A stretch of DNA of 64,000 bases from Corallochytrium limacisporum (Eukaryota > Opisthokonta), in contig PDIP01000017.1 in assembly GCA_002811645.1 (NCBI GenBank), forward strand, positions 108,027 through 172,026. Direction: 5' to 3'. Shown here in pieces: positions 21,907 through 30,920 of the stretch (positions are counted from its first letter, which is position 1; every line of letters starts with the position of its first letter). Position numbers and translations under genes: made by a program. The notes beneath the pieces were generated by a model. The model had not been told where the DNA came from. It saw only the letters and a program-made list of their open reading frames with translations, and searched no databases.

Positions 21907-22233
21907 CTAGTAACCTACCTGCTCAAGAAACAAATGAGTGAAGGACCCATTCATAAATGCAATGACCATTGCAATGCTGAGCACCGCGACGTAGGTCACC
22001 CACTTTGGTGTTCCAGGTCGTTCAGTTGCAGCAGGAGACATCTTGTCTTGTGTTGTGCCCGTGTGTCCAACAGGTTCCTGAAACCAGGAGCTGCTACTTA
22101 CCTTCTTGTCGCTAACAACGTTGTCATTCTTTTGGAAGAAAAGATCGTGATGCTGACTCACTGTCGCTTCACCTGCAGTGCTTAAATACCTCTGCACACC
22201 ACTACTTAAAGCAGCTTCAGCACTCGGCATCAT
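21907..22233 (-). CDS. Small single-pass membrane protein candidate
   Basis: 108 aa. Tandem ATG codons start it. A polar N-terminal two-thirds is followed by one hydrophobic segment (WVTYVAVLSIAMVIAF, about residues 78-93) and a short tail. It has no family match I recognise. The size and single C-terminal helix resemble small mitochondrial or ER subunits, but this is only a shape argument. The message contains GTAAGT after the DKK codons, with a TTTCAG 18 bases further on. A 24-base in-frame removal is conceivable but would be exceptionally short. Another donor-like GTAGGT sits just before the stop, so the 3' end could be spliced. Confidence 0.4.
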   Translation of the reverse strand: MMPSAEAALSSGVQRYLSTAGEATVSQHHDLFFQKNDNVVSDKKVSSSSWFQEPVGHTGTTQDKMSPAATERPGTPKWVTYVAVLSIAMVIAFMNGSFTHLFLEQVGY

Positions 22234-23783
22234 CCGTGAGCTCGCTCATTGGCCGATTGACGTTGTGCTATGGCTCCTCCTGTATGTGTTCTTCCGCAAC
22301 ATCCGTACGATCCTTGACAGGGCCCGTCTGCGTGCTGCCGCAGCTACGTGCACACGGGTGCGGTGCTCTCTACTGCGTGCCCTTTGCCAGCAACCCAAAC
22401 CCCAGTTTCCACCGAGTGAGGCAAAGCCTGGGAGGAATGTTTTGGGAGGGAGCCAGTATAATGTACACTTTCTGGAAGGGGGCAAGAGTTGGACGGCATT
22501 TGTATCGGGCCCCCACCCCATTTTCTTGGCACTGGTACGCATGGAAGCGGGGCGGCCGGAGGGGCACGGTAAGCCCCCAGGGCCTCACTATACCGGACGA
22601 GGCGCCTCCAATAGTGAGCATGGGCTGGTTTCGTACCCATACCGGCGAGAAGGAAACAGTTAAATTCACTACATGCTTCTTCACCAACGGGACGGGTTTG
22701 GGGTACGTTTGGTTAGGTATATTAAGTACTGGATTCCGAAACAGTTTCCAAACACGGCGGGGGAGGGGTTTGCCGTATGGACTCACCCGCTTCCCAGTCA
22801 CATAGTAGCCCGGCCAATCTCGCCAAGGAAATTTCTTCACGGCCCAGAGGGGCTCTCCGATTGTGGTTTGGTACGTTTACTATGGAATAGGGAGGGTATT
22901 GGGCCCATACTGAGTGTTCAGAATATTTTTCTAAAGTGACGACCAAGCGGCACACGACGGGCCCATCCCTGCGACGAAAATTGGGAAGGGGTCAATAAAA
23001 CTCAAAGCATCGATCGGGCCTCTCTGTCGTCCTTTCGGTCTCTTCGCATGTTGTCACGATCTGGTTCGAAGGGACGTGCTCAGACATCCAAGCCCCCTCC
23101 TCTTGTTGATGTCTGAGTCCTTGATGATGTGTACAGTAGTGGGCCCAATGGAAGGCGACTAAGAAAGTGTTTGTAAGGATGTGGCACCAGCTACGCATTG
23201 AAGGGATCGATGGTTACCATCGCCGTTTCGTCATAGTCCACCATTACTGTTTAGGTCATGCGCCGTCACTGCCAGGCAAATACAATATAGGTCGAGACCA
23301 GATCACTCCCAGAGTTGGAACAATGTCGGGTTGCTGGTGCTCATGCTACTCATGTGCTTGTTGGCGGCTGTTGTTAATATATGGGCGCGCACCGTTATTC
23401 GTGTTGAGATGCGGAACAATTCAAAATCAATATTATTGCCAGCCAGTTCGGACTCCTCCTACCTCAATGAATGGAATGCCGGAGATAGGTGACAGCTCTG
23501 CAAGAAAAAACAAAAGTGGAACCGGGGCACGGAAAGGGCCAGCAAAAGGTCATACTGGGATTATTGTTCGCGTTAGTCGGCCGTATCGCTACCTTTGTTT
23601 TGCAGCAGTGAGTCGCGCTGACCGCACGCAGCGGGTGTTGAGGAATGTTTTTGTTGATGGCTAGGGGAAGGGGCAGTATTGACGGATAACCAGCTGCGGG
23701 CCTCTGAGTGCTCGCCCGATACTTAGGTCCTGCCGGGTAGGACGTATTTCGGGAAATGCATCGGGGGAGGTTGTTCGTGTAAA
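22234..23783. other. Intergenic region with long overlapping spurious frames
   Basis: 1.5 kb. Frames of 150-190 codons on both strands between 22178 and 22840 overlap each other and lack any motif, so they are not called. An AATCAATA element is at 23425-23432, about 350 bases before the SMP-30 gene. Confidence 0.55.
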
Positions 23784-24788
23784 ATGGGCCGATCATCAGT
23801 TCATTTACTCACTGTGCGTGACACAGCAACTGCAAAGATGGCAGCGAACGATATTGTGATCACCGAGACACACATCGTCGACAATGTCCTGGCCACACGC
23901 TGTCGCCTTGGCGAAGGTCCGCATTGGGATCCGATCTCGCACTGTCTCTTCTTTGTAGACATTTCAAACAAGCGGGTCCACCGGTATGACCCCTCTTACA
24001 AGAAACTCGACTATTTTGAGTTTGAAGAGACTGCCACTAGCGTACACACAGTCAAGGATCACAAGAATTTGTTGTGTGTTACCTTGGCCAAGAATGTTGT
24101 ACTGTATGACATGGCGACAAAGACAATTGTGAAGGAGCTTATCACAATTCCAGGAAGTGACAAGTGGGGATATGGAGTGCGCATCAATGACTGCAAATGT
24201 GACCCGAAAGGCCGTCTGCTGATTGGTACGAAGAGTGTTAATGACGGTTCCATCGGCGGTCTGTACGTCCTGGACTTGGTCAGTGGTGGTCAGCCGCAGC
24301 TGAAGCAGCTGATCAACGGGGCATTGATTGGCAATGGCCTGGGTTGGACTCCTGATGGCAAAACGTTCTTTTGGACCGACACTCTGAAACAGAAGATATG
24401 GAAGTATCCGTACAATGTTGAGACCGGCACCTTCGCTGGCGACCCGACTGTGCTCTACGACTTCTCCGCACAGGGCTACCACCCTGATGGATTGGCTGTG
24501 GACAGCAATGGGGATATCTGGTCCGCGATTTGGGGTGCTTCCTGTCTGGTGAAGATTGACGGCAAGACTGGAGATGCTCTGGATGAAATTAAGATGCCGG
24601 TACCTCAACCAACTAGCTGCTGCTTTGCATCTAAAGGATTGGAAGAGATGTACGTAACAACTGCATCCGTATCTCTGGATGAAGACAAGCTTGCGGAACA
24701 CGTGCAGAGTGGGGACGTTTTCAAGATCACTGTCGGTGTTTCGGGTACTCCTTGCAGCCAATTTGTTGTCAACACTGCAGCATTGTAG
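23784..24788 (+). CDS. SMP-30/regucalcin-type lactonase
   Basis: 334 aa, or 316 aa from the second ATG at 23838, which has the better context and is the more likely start. The sequence begins RLGEGPHWDP, with the metal-binding Glu of the six-bladed SMP-30/gluconolactonase fold. It continues with ISNKRVHRYDP, NDCKCDPKGRLLIGT, IGNGLGWTPDGKTFFWTDT and GYHPDGLAVDSNGDIWSAIWG, which supply the conserved Asn and Asp ligands. These enzymes hydrolyse sugar lactones such as gluconolactone in the cytosol using Ca, Zn or Mn. The length is normal for the family. The neighbour is the tRNA-Gly gene 700 bases downstream. Confidence 0.92.
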   Translation: MGRSSVHLLTVRDTATAKMAANDIVITETHIVDNVLATRCRLGEGPHWDPISHCLFFVDISNKRVHRYDPSYKKLDYFEFEETATSVHTVKDHKNLLCVTLAKNVVLYDMATKTIVKELITIPGSDKWGYGVRINDCKCDPKGRLLIGTKSVNDGSIGGLYVLDLVSGGQPQLKQLINGALIGNGLGWTPDGKTFFWTDTLKQKIWKYPYNVETGTFAGDPTVLYDFSAQGYHPDGLAVDSNGDIWSAIWGASCLVKIDGKTGDALDEIKMPVPQPTSCCFASKGLEEMYVTTASVSLDEDKLAEHVQSGDVFKITVGVSGTPCSQFVVNTAAL

Positions 24789-25492
24789 GAAACTGGTATG
24801 TTAACGTCTGGAGAAATGTAAATCTTCTGTTGGCGCAACCAATTCAGCCACATTGTCCAGGGCACCAGCGTACCAGAGGGGCAAACTGATGTTGTCCAAA
24901 GATATTCATTCTCCTCAAAACATTCACAACGTTCGTCCGACGTTCTGTTTCAACGCAGACAGTCGCAGTAGGCAGGATCCACCAAGAGGCCATTTGTATC
25001 GAGCCGTCGAGGCGAGAGCCATGTTCGTGAACTGGCCGGGTGGTGAGACTGTTGTATTCTTCAATAAACGCAACATACAGGGTTGTTTGATCAAGCGTAT
25101 ATCTTGTGCAATGTGCGCACGGCAAGGTTGGGCTAACCGACAGGTAAAAAAAAAGGTTGCTGCTGTCTGGTATTCCTAGTTCCGCCCCATTTCCCAGGGC
25201 CAGGAAATAAGAAGACAGCTGTTAAAGTGGACGGCAGTGATACTACTTGCAAATGGCTCTTTGAGAACAGGATGACAGAAACGGATATCCAACGGTACGT
25301 AGACCCCTTGAACATTCTGCCGGGTACATCTGTGTTTCTGGATCACATCCTGCTTCTCCCCTTCGCTACCATCTGCGTGGAGAGGACAAGGGTCCACAAT
25401 TCCATACCCAATGTACCTATCCTGGTTTCAACAGTACTACATATATGTATTTTTCGTCACCGCTTTCAGCGCAAGCAAGCGTCAACCGCCTA
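24789..25492. other. Intergenic region upstream of tRNA-Gly
   Basis: About 700 bases. The short frames on both strands have no motif, and the longest minus frame starts at TTG. Nothing else is seen. Confidence 0.5.
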
Positions 25493-25612
25493 GCATTGTT
25501 GGTCTAGTGGTATGATACTCGCCTGCCACGCGGGTGACCCGGGTTCGATATCTGAAAACGAATATTTGAGTATGCAAATACTCCTTCTTAGACGGAAGTC
25601 CCGGACAATGCA
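25493..25612 (+). tRNA. tRNA-Gly(GCC) interrupted by a 49-nt insertion in the T-loop
   Basis: The 5' part (25493-25549) is a canonical tRNA-Gly with anticodon GCC (CTGCCAC in the loop), A-box TGGTCTAGTGG and T-stem strand CCGGG followed by TTCGAT. The 3' part (25599-25612) supplies T, the T-stem strand CCCGG, the acceptor strand ACAATGC and discriminator A. GCATTGT pairs perfectly with ACAATGC, and CCGGG with CCCGG. Between the halves lie 49 bases (25550-25598). They contain a hairpin, GAGTAT-GCAA-ATACTC (25568-25583). A T10 run (25617-25626) follows, so one Pol III transcript would cover both halves. The exact junction may slide (loops TTCGATT, TTCGAGT and TTCAAGT are all possible). If the insert is not spliced out, the gene is a pseudogene. 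Confidence 0.85.
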
Positions 25613-25616
25613 CGGA

Positions 25617-25626
25617 TTTTTTTTTT
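25617..25626 (+). terminator. Pol III T-run terminator after tRNA-Gly
   Basis: Ten T residues begin four bases after the discriminator base, with further T-runs to about 25659. Placement after the 3' half indicates that the interrupted gene is transcribed as a unit. Confidence 0.75.
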
Positions 25627-25786
25627 GGTTTTTTATTCTTGTTTTTTTTTTTTTTTTGTTCTGGTGCATTACCAGTTCTCATAGTGAATATACGGCAACA
25701 CGCTGCGTCGACATAAATATCAAACAGTGCTTAAAAATCATGAATAATCAATTTATGGGCACTGTGAAAATATATGCCATGGTGGA

Positions 25787-25819
25787 ATGATGATCGATGA
25801 TGAAGATGATCGATGATGG
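25787..25819. repeat. GAT/GATC short tandem repeat
   Basis: Imperfect GATGATCGATGATGAA units just beyond the 3' end of the cytochrome b561 gene, probably in or next to its 3' UTR. Confidence 0.7.
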
Positions 25820-25842
25820 TTTAGTTGCCAGATGGACGAGCA

Positions 25843-26667
25843 TCATAGACTCATTTGAACGAATCCTTCGTTGGTGCTTATGTTTTCACTACTCTGGGTA
25901 AGCTGGCTCTCAGTGTCACCTTGGCTTGGGGCCAAGGAGAGATGGGCCACGCTTCCAGAGCCATCTGCCGTCTTGCCACCGAAGATAGTGAACCGCTTGC
26001 TACCGTATCGGGACTGGGGACGATTAACTTGCTTATATTCCAGGTAGGCTACGCTGGCAATCATCAAGAGCATGCAGAAACAAACCACCAAAATGGAATA
26101 CCAAGGAGCATCGTGCATGGCAAGACCCATTGCAACATTCATCCAAGCAACGCAAACTGTGCCGACCCCCATTCCGCGGTGAGTCTTTTTCCAAGGGGTC
26201 CTTTTCTTGCAATAATTGTTATACTGTACAGAATGTGCAAGTATCATATTCTCCATTTGTGGTTCAGGACCTTCTTTTCCGTTTGCTTTCCAGACGTGCA
26301 TATGCTTCCTCCACATCGCTTCCGGAGAAGCAGGTTCGACGGGTCGGAAAATTCCTAGGCCAAGCTGGGATATCAGCCCGACGAACACAATATAGCCAAA
26401 CGAGTGATGAGTCACTGTTAAATTTGACATCTGCGTGTAATCCTGATCCACACCGTCGTTGTAAATTGCTATTGCCCAACCAGAGAGGAACACTAGCAGC
26501 GACATGACCTGGACCATCACATGGTGAAAGAACCAGTTCTTCGTAATTTTATACCGAGATAAGATCATGCCAAACGGCAAGAATATTACGAAGACGATGC
26601 CCATCAATGCGCCATGCGCATGGAATAGCGTAGTCTCAAGTTCATTGACCGACTGTTGATCATCCAT
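25843..26667 (-). CDS. Cytochrome b561-domain membrane protein
   Basis: 274 aa from the ATG at 26667. The blocks FHAHGALMG, WFFHHVMVQ, HHSFGYIVFVGL and WKKTHRGMG carry the His residues that bind two hemes in the cytochrome b561/ferric reductase domain. About five or six membrane segments are visible, with a 60-residue Ser-rich cytoplasmic tail. Such proteins move electrons across membranes, usually from ascorbate to iron or monodehydroascorbate. Many relatives have a DOMON domain before the b561 core; none is visible here. The frame is open 11 codons further upstream to a TAA without an ATG, and a possible acceptor (CATATAG) lies there, so an upstream exon cannot be excluded. Confidence 0.85.
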   Translation of the reverse strand: MDDQQSVNELETTLFHAHGALMGIVFVIFLPFGMILSRYKITKNWFFHHVMVQVMSLLVFLSGWAIAIYNDGVDQDYTQMSNLTVTHHSFGYIVFVGLISQLGLGIFRPVEPASPEAMWRKHMHVWKANGKEGPEPQMENMILAHSVQYNNYCKKRTPWKKTHRGMGVGTVCVAWMNVAMGLAMHDAPWYSILVVCFCMLLMIASVAYLEYKQVNRPQSRYGSKRFTIFGGKTADGSGSVAHLSLAPSQGDTESQLTQSSENISTNEGFVQMSL

Positions 26668-27200
26668 CTTGCCATCTGGTGTGATTCTATATGCTCCCAA
26701 GGGACCGAATTACAATGATAGATGCCTCCATAACTGGATTTCAAATACCTCCCATGATTACAATAAAGCTTAAAAATATGTCCAGAGTTCATGTTTGAGG
26801 TGTGATGCAAGTGTCCATGAGAACACAGGCCTGCACAGTGACCGTCGCCCTAGACCAAACCCATGCCACACAGGATCCTCCCTCTCATACTCGCTCACCC
26901 TTTCCCCCAATTTCGGTGCTCTCCTTGACGATCCACCTTCTACTGTGAAGTTTTCCTCGGTTCCGTACTTTCAGTATGGAAACCAAGGGACAAAAGTTTC
27001 GTCTGTTATTCTCCAGCCCACCCACCTGCTGTCTCTTCCAGTTTGCGTAGAAAACACACGCCGGGCGGGTTTGGTTGACGACCGCATAAAACAATCAATA
27101 TTATCGATTCGAAACGAGAAGGAGTGTGGACTTCCCCCAGTTTACATGTAATACGCCATGTGTAATGATGTTGATGACTATGACTATGGAAAATAGTAGA
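26668..27200. other. Intergenic region between b561 and twinfilin
   Basis: 533 bases. AATCAATA at 27093-27100 is followed by TTATCG, as at 2365. An imperfect hairpin (GGTTCCGTAC/GTATGGAAACC) lies near 26957-26982. No DOMON-like exon is seen. Confidence 0.5.
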
Positions 27201-28226
27201 CTATGTGATGACAGTCCGCGCACCACGGCCGGCTTTCTTGGGCTTAGCAAAGCCACGAGCCTTTTGAACCTTCGGCGGGTTGAGGTCCTTGGCAAGCTCG
27301 GCCAATTCGCTATGTTCGGTGATTTCCATGCGGCGCGCAAATTCCAGACCTTGCTGTTTGAGTTCATCAATAAGAGTCTCTTTTGCACTTGCATACATCA
27401 TTCGTTCCTTGATGGAGCCTTTGAACCCCGGACTCGCGTAGATGAAGACATTCTTCTTCTCTGGCTCACCATTGAGTTCAGTCTTGAAGAGAATATAGCA
27501 CGGGTGATCTTCCGGAGCCAGGGCAGAGATCTGTTCTGGAGTGGTACCATTCTCTGTCCGCACACAGTGAATCTGTTCATCCTTGATATTGATGCTCAGT
27601 ACCACACAGTCAGCGTCCCCATTTACCATTTTGGTGACTCCCGCAATGGCATCACTATTGAGTCCCAATGCAATGCCACCCATTTGATTTGTTCCTCTTG
27701 TACTAATTCCATGAGTAGCTGCACCCTCAAACTTCTTAATCTCAGCTGCAATTTCTTCATCCTGGGTCAGCGGAGCGGCGGACTCATCGTGCCGGACACT
27801 TGCTTGGAACCCTGCAAGGTTAACGTCTTCAGGTACCGTACCGTAGATGTCATACTTGACGTAGTCTGCACCGAAGCCCTTTCGGAGGGTCAATTTTGTG
27901 CTAGCGTACAACATCTTCATGCGGACCATAGCGTTGTCCGGGACGTAAAGGATCAGTGTCCAGTTGTAGTTCCCTCCAGACGGGTTTTTCTCATCTGTGC
28001 GAATCAGCATGTAGCAAGGCTTCTGGTCCGAAATGAAATCGTTGACCACAGAATCATAGTCATCCTCCATAGATCCGCTCACAGATTTGGTACCATTCTC
28101 AGCTATGCAGAGGCTCTCATCTACAATAACTACCTTTACAGCACGGATGCCGCTCTCGGCCTCCCTGGCTTGCGACAGGCGAGACTCGAGTTCGCTGCCG
28201 ACTGCAATGCCAGACTGTTGCGCCAT
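27201..28226 (-). CDS. Twinfilin (two ADF-homology domains)
   Basis: 341 aa. ADF-H domain 1 covers about residues 5-140 (VKVVIVDESLCIAE, NWTLILYVPDNAMVRMKMLYASTK). ADF-H domain 2 covers about 170-310 (HCVRTENGTTPEQISAL, PCYILFKTELNGEPEKKNVFIY, KERMMYASAKETLIDEL). The two-domain architecture, the YASxK helices and a short basic tail (KARGFAKPKKAGRG) identify twinfilin. It binds ADP-G-actin and capping protein and controls filament barbed ends in the cytoplasm. The length is usual for the family (about 330-350). The basic tail would be the capping-protein or lipid-binding site. It is divergent from TFIIH p52 with 559 bases between starts. Confidence 0.92.
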   Translation of the reverse strand: MAQQSGIAVGSELESRLSQAREAESGIRAVKVVIVDESLCIAENGTKSVSGSMEDDYDSVVNDFISDQKPCYMLIRTDEKNPSGGNYNWTLILYVPDNAMVRMKMLYASTKLTLRKGFGADYVKYDIYGTVPEDVNLAGFQASVRHDESAAPLTQDEEIAAEIKKFEGAATHGISTRGTNQMGGIALGLNSDAIAGVTKMVNGDADCVVLSINIKDEQIHCVRTENGTTPEQISALAPEDHPCYILFKTELNGEPEKKNVFIYASPGFKGSIKERMMYASAKETLIDELKQQGLEFARRMEITEHSELAELAKDLNPPKVQKARGFAKPKKAGRGARTVIT

Positions 28227-28785
28227 TTTACCTATTTACGCAAGGACTTGCACTACCAAAATGGATCTAGTAACCATGGAAGGTGTCCTTCTTGTAACAC
28301 CATGAAATAGCATCTCCAGCGGTGCCTATGCTGTGCTTCTGTCTTTCGTACGGGGTTCACATGCACACACCCTCACCCTGTGGGGGCCAATCACAGCCCT
28401 GGCTTTGTTTTGCCTTTCTACAGCACGGATTCCCCGTCTCTATTGTGTCAGTATAAGCAACCCCCAAATCTACTATCATCTTTCCTCTTCGCCAGGGAAC
28501 GGACGTAATTCACATAACTAAGTGTTCAGTTATTTGCCCCAGGCGGGAGGGGAAGGTGCCAGCCGATGTACGAAAGCCATTTTGTTGGGCCCTCCCTTGC
28601 CGCCGCTCCGCGGAGGCAGGCTGAAACGACGTAACAGTGAGCTATGTAAAGGTAAACTGGCGGCACGCAGTATATTCGTGAATAAATATTTGCGAGACTT
28701 GTTCAGGAAACGTGAAAAGTTAAAGAGATGTATGACTATGTTGGTTGAAATAGTATGGTAGATTCGGACACCGACTAGTAGAATC
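28227..28785. other. Divergent promoter, twinfilin/TFIIH p52
   Basis: No gene supported. Short frames on either strand are low in complexity. I see no clear TATA box or E2F element. Confidence 0.5.
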
Positions 28786-30396
28786 ATGGTTGCCCACGAG
28801 CCGACTGTCGTCACCACAGAAGGGACATACGAGTCACTGGACTCGGGTCCGATTTCGGTTGAGCACGTGCTGTCTCTGCCTGAATATTTGGAGACAATGC
28901 CTTCCGGTGCTCTTGACAGACTGCATGATAACCCCTCAACTTGCTTAGGAGTACTGCGAGGCCTTCCAGATCTAGCCAGAATGTATGTTATGCGACTCTT
29001 GCCCTTATCAAAACCGCTGCCCGTGGACGTTGTGCGAATGTGGCTTAAACCGGGGGACGCAGCAGATTTGCAGCATGAACGAACACTGCAAACGTTATAC
29101 CGTCGTCGTGTTTGCCAGAAGGGAGAACCTGAATCACATGGGGGCCAACAAATTGACACAATCATGCTCTGTAAAAATTTTGCAAAGAACTTATCTGTCG
29201 CGCTCAATGGCGGTGGTCAACCTTGGACATCTGCCAAGGAAATCGAACCAGAGAAAGAACAGTATCAAAAGACTACAGACCAGTTACAAGCGATCGCCCG
29301 GGAACGGTGGGACGCCGTTCTGCGTTACACGGTAAATCCGAACCAGGCACTTATCACAGACACAGCACGTGCCGTGCTTGCCAGCGCTGGCTACCTGACA
29401 GAGACACCAGATGGTACGATTAGTATTACTAAGAAGGGATTCCATTTCGTCCTCATGGATTGGCACGGTCAAGTCTGGGCCTTTATGAAATGTTATCTGG
29501 AAATGATTCAGCGTGACCCAGACTTTGAGTCCTTCAACCTGGTGGAGACCATCGCCTTTCTATTTCAATTGTCCTTCTCTAAGTTTGGGCGGGCATATCC
29601 TTTCGATGTCCTTTCAGAGACACAGCAGGGTGTAGTACAGCATCTTCGAGAGTTTGGATTGGTTTACAAGAGAAACAAGAAGTCGAACTGGTACTATCCT
29701 ACTAAGATTGCGATTGAGCTGGCTGCAGGTGGTGCTAGTGGTGGAACAGATGCCGGTTTGGGGGGGATGGACAGTGCAGATGCCCAGACATTGGATGTCA
29801 GCGGTGGAAAAGGCTACCTCTTAGTTGAGACAAACTACATCGTGTATGCATACACCACCAGCCCACTGAACATCTCACTTTTGCATTTGTTCGTGGAACT
29901 TGAATGTCGGTTCCCAAACATGGTGCGCGGGCGCATCACCCGTGACAGTTGTAATCGGGCATTTCGGAAGGGTATCACTGCGGAGCAGATCCTTCATTTC
30001 TTGCGATCGAATGCACACCCTAGAATGAAGGCCAAGGCTATGGGCCACAACTTTGCTGATGCATCCCTGGGAGGGTTGGACGTCATGGCGGGCGACGAAG
30101 GCAGGCCAAAAAAGCCCATCCTGCCGGAGACTGTATCCGATCAGATCCGACTATGGGAACGTGAGAAGTTCTTGCTTGTGTTTAACCAGGCCTATTTCTA
30201 CGAAAATTTTGCGAACTATGCGGATTTTCAGGCCATGGTGGATCATTCAAAGATTATTGGTTGTCACCTGTGGCATTCCGATGCGAAGCGCATCCTGTCT
30301 GTGGACCAAGACCGCCACGCAGAGATGAAGCGCTTCTGGAAGGATTACCGCAAGCGCTGTCAGGGAAATCTAGTGCGTGAGGAGGGCGAGGATTGA
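28786..30396 (+). CDS. TFB2: TFIIH subunit p52 (Tfb2/GTF2H4)
   Basis: 536 aa. The N-terminal helical region (LPEYLETMPSGALDRLHDNP) and VMRLLPLSKPLPVDVVRMWL match the start of the p52 family. The central winged-helix part contains TETPDGTISITKKGFHFVLMD, VVQHLREFGLVYKRNKKSNWYYPT and NYIVYAYTTSPLNISLLHLF. The C-terminal Tfb2_C domain (about 460-530, LWEREKFLLVFNQAYFYENF and following) is the surface that binds p8/Tfb5. p52 anchors and stimulates the XPB ATPase in TFIIH for promoter opening and nucleotide excision repair. A Gly-rich insertion (GGASGGTDAGLGGMD, about residues 315-330) makes it slightly long. Confidence 0.95.
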   Translation: MVAHEPTVVTTEGTYESLDSGPISVEHVLSLPEYLETMPSGALDRLHDNPSTCLGVLRGLPDLARMYVMRLLPLSKPLPVDVVRMWLKPGDAADLQHERTLQTLYRRRVCQKGEPESHGGQQIDTIMLCKNFAKNLSVALNGGGQPWTSAKEIEPEKEQYQKTTDQLQAIARERWDAVLRYTVNPNQALITDTARAVLASAGYLTETPDGTISITKKGFHFVLMDWHGQVWAFMKCYLEMIQRDPDFESFNLVETIAFLFQLSFSKFGRAYPFDVLSETQQGVVQHLREFGLVYKRNKKSNWYYPTKIAIELAAGGASGGTDAGLGGMDSADAQTLDVSGGKGYLLVETNYIVYAYTTSPLNISLLHLFVELECRFPNMVRGRITRDSCNRAFRKGITAEQILHFLRSNAHPRMKAKAMGHNFADASLGGLDVMAGDEGRPKKPILPETVSDQIRLWEREKFLLVFNQAYFYENFANYADFQAMVDHSKIIGCHLWHSDAKRILSVDQDRHAEMKRFWKDYRKRCQGNLVREEGED

Positions 30397-30485
30397 TTGC
30401 AACGATCTATGGTACCTTTTTTCTATTCTGCTTTTAAGATCATGCTGTGCGAGACCGTGATTGATTTGTCTTTCCCAGAGATCAT

Positions 30486-30920
30486 TTACTTGGTCAGAGA
30501 CTTGCGCAGGTCGTTGAATGCGTCGAGCTTCTTGTACTTGTTGTCCTGAACAACCTCTTGGTCGGCATCGCTGCTGAAGTTGGTGGTCCACTCCATGAAA
30601 GTCTGGTTGGTCTCCGACACGCGGTACAGACGCATGGTGGACACAGAGCTCATAACCTTCAAGGCAGGCTCGCTGCTGATCACTTCGTAAGTGACGTAGT
30701 ATTCGAGCTCAGACACCTCAATGACCTTAACCATCTGGACTGTACCATCCTTGAAAGTGATCTTGCGCACACCACCGACCTCAGTGGCGGCACAGTTGTC
30801 CAGCTCACAGCCAGTGACGAGGTTCCACCAGCCATGCTGGCAGCCCTTGATCACGTTCCACACTGTCTCAACAGTGGCATCCAAAACGCAGGACTCAACG
30901 TTACGAGAAGGGGTTGTCAT
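30486..30920 (-). CDS. SRPBCC (START/Bet v 1-fold) protein
   Basis: 144 aa. The pattern is that of a small helix-grip fold: SCVLDATVETVWNVI at the start, a GxxxRKITFKDG strand, a central EYYVTYEVISSEP strand pair, TFMEWTTNFSSDADQEVVQDNKYKKLDAFNDLRKSL at the end. This matches the polyketide cyclase/Bet v 1-like SRPBCC group, which binds hydrophobic ligands in a cavity. The ligand and role are not predictable. It has no signal peptide, so it is likely cytosolic. The gene is convergent with TFIIH p52, 89 bases between stops. Confidence 0.8.
   Translation of the reverse strand: MTTPSRNVESCVLDATVETVWNVIKGCQHGWWNLVTGCELDNCAATEVGGVRKITFKDGTVQMVKVIEVSELEYYVTYEVISSEPALKVMSSVSTMRLYRVSETNQTFMEWTTNFSSDADQEVVQDNKYKKLDAFNDLRKSLTK

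Noticed and set aside
22178-22840. Overlapping 156-189-codon frames on both strands
   Set aside because: They overlap one another, have no domain motif and show composition bias typical of G/C-rich intergenic DNA.
26957-26982. Imperfect hairpin GGTTCCGTAC/GTATGGAAACC
   Set aside because: Arms do not pair without a bulge and there is no T-run or other RNA gene signal.
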